Below are positions 5,690-6,023 of a DNA stretch of 6,023 nt, piece after piece. The DNA is from Bdellovibrionales bacterium (GTDB lineage Bacteria; Bdellovibrionota; Bdellovibrionia; Bdellovibrionales; UBA840). How positions within the stretch are numbered: position 1 is the first letter of the stretch; every line of letters starts with the position of its first letter. Where the stretch lies: the NCBI GenBank assembly GCA_020434605.1, contig JAGRAL010000024.1, positions 1 to 6,023 on the forward strand, given 5' to 3'. The translations under genes were made by a program, and so were the position numbers. The notes beneath the pieces were generated by a model. That model ran no database searches and was not told where the DNA came from. It saw nothing but the letters and a program-made list of their open reading frames with translations.

Positions 5690-5827
5690 AAGCTTTTTTG
5701 TAGTGAAAGCTAAACGAACATTTGTTGCGGCGTGTGAGACTTGGGAACACAAGTCCACGAAATTTAGTTATTAATATCTAATCTTTGATTTAAGGACTCT
5801 CTTTGTATTTACTCTCTTCTTAAATTT
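5671..5827. other. Intergenic region with a dyad and a short direct repeat, no gene
   Basis: This 157-nt gap separates the MerR-type gene from the TolB-Kelch gene. I find no credible open reading frame in it. It holds the perfect dyad GACTTG-N6-CAAGTC (5738-5755), extended to 9 pairs with a single bulged A (5734-5758), and two direct copies of ACTCTCTT 15 bp apart (5796-5803 and 5811-5818). There is no obvious T-tract terminator after the regulator gene. Confidence 0.5.
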
Positions 5828-6023
5828 TTATTTTTTGCCCTCTAGGCTACTTATAATTGGACATTCAGGGCGGTCATCGCCGTGGCAATTGCGCGAAAGC
5901 TTCACAAGGTTATCTACCATTTCCTGCATTTCTTTGATTTTGAACTCCAGCTCCGCTATGTGTTTATTGGCTAGAGACTTTACTTCTTTGCTGGCCCTAG
6001 TTTTGTTGCGCCATAACCCCATA
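5828..6023 (-). CDS. MerR-family metal-responsive regulator, CueR/HmrR type, C-terminal fragment
   Basis: Only the last 64 or so residues lie in the window; the gene enters from beyond the right edge, and the in-window ATG at 6022 is almost certainly an internal methionine. The fragment shows the end of the effector domain of MerR regulators: RASKEVKSLANKHIAELE, the long dimerisation helix (about residues 12-42 of the fragment), then the metal loop CHGDDRPECPI (46-56) and a short tail. The two cysteines are separated by seven residues, as in CueR (Cys112 and Cys120), which binds Cu+, Ag+ or Au+. Zinc, lead and cadmium sensors usually differ in this loop. Such proteins twist a promoter with a 19-20 bp spacer to switch on copper export genes such as copA. 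The DNA-binding domain is out of view, and I see no typical CueR-type promoter inside the window, so its targets are probably outside. Confidence 0.9.
   Translation of the reverse strand, partial: MGLWRNKTRASKEVKSLANKHIAELEFKIKEMQEMVDNLVKLSRNCHGDDRPECPIISSLEGKK

Noticed and set aside
5738..5755. GACTTG-N6-CAAGTC as a CueR/MerR operator
   Set aside because: MerR-type sites lie between a -35 and a -10 spaced 19-20 bp apart. Neither strand has a fitting -10 beside this dyad, and the half-sites differ from CueR-type ones.
5738..5758. The same dyad as an intrinsic terminator of the MerR gene
   Set aside because: On the minus strand it is followed by a GC-rich CACACGCCGC stretch and not by a T-run.
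1..6023. Mobile element, CRISPR array, tRNA or phage content
   Set aside because: No terminal repeats, transposase motifs, regularly spaced repeats or tRNA-like folds were seen, and base composition looks even.

Overview
The window reads as ordinary chromosomal DNA of a Gram-negative bacterium with low GC (I judge roughly 40%). The signs are a short Sec signal peptide on a likely periplasmic beta-propeller protein, a CueR-type MerR regulator tail, a CPA2 antiporter, and tight minus-strand gene packing with GGGAGAT-type Shine-Dalgarno sites. The overall gene style would fit a proteobacterium or a Bdellovibrio/Bacteriovorax-like lineage. That is a weak inference, because there is no rRNA or marker gene to test it. 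There are no tRNAs, rRNAs, IS elements, CRISPR arrays or phage genes, and no gene-free stretch longer than 300 bases.

Layout from left to right. (1) 1-861, minus strand: a bicistronic unit in which a VOC/glyoxalase-fold protein precedes a pirin-family cupin cut off by the window edge. The two genes are 11 nt apart, behind a good sigma70-like promoter (TTGACA-N17-GATACT) that carries a small dyad over its -35. (2) 926-1498, minus: a five-helix membrane protein, tentatively of the small multidrug export family, with a GTG start. (3) 1499-1648: a divergent intergenic region. (4) 1649-2809, plus: a CPA2-type cation:proton antiporter without a regulatory RCK domain, the only plus-strand gene. (5) 2811-3692, minus: a cytoplasmic M14-type zinc carboxypeptidase that converges on the antiporter. 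The two stop codons are one base apart and lie inside a 14-bp hairpin. (6) 3820-5637, minus: a secreted double beta-propeller protein with TolB/PD40-like repeats followed by six Kelch repeats. A likely terminator follows it, and a strong dyad overlaps its ribosome binding site. (7) 5671-5827: an intergenic region with a second dyad and a short direct repeat. (8) 5828-6023, minus: the C-terminal end of a copper-type MerR regulator.

The genes do not form one pathway. The VOC and pirin pair may act together on an aromatic or electrophilic metabolite. The MerR regulator probably controls genes beyond the right edge. No novel multi-gene system is evident. The observations most worth checking are the dyad overlapping the Kelch gene's Shine-Dalgarno and start region, the Lys-Glu pair where CPA antiporters normally carry their ion-binding acidic pair, the unusual TolB-Kelch fusion, and the operator-like dyad over the VOC promoter.
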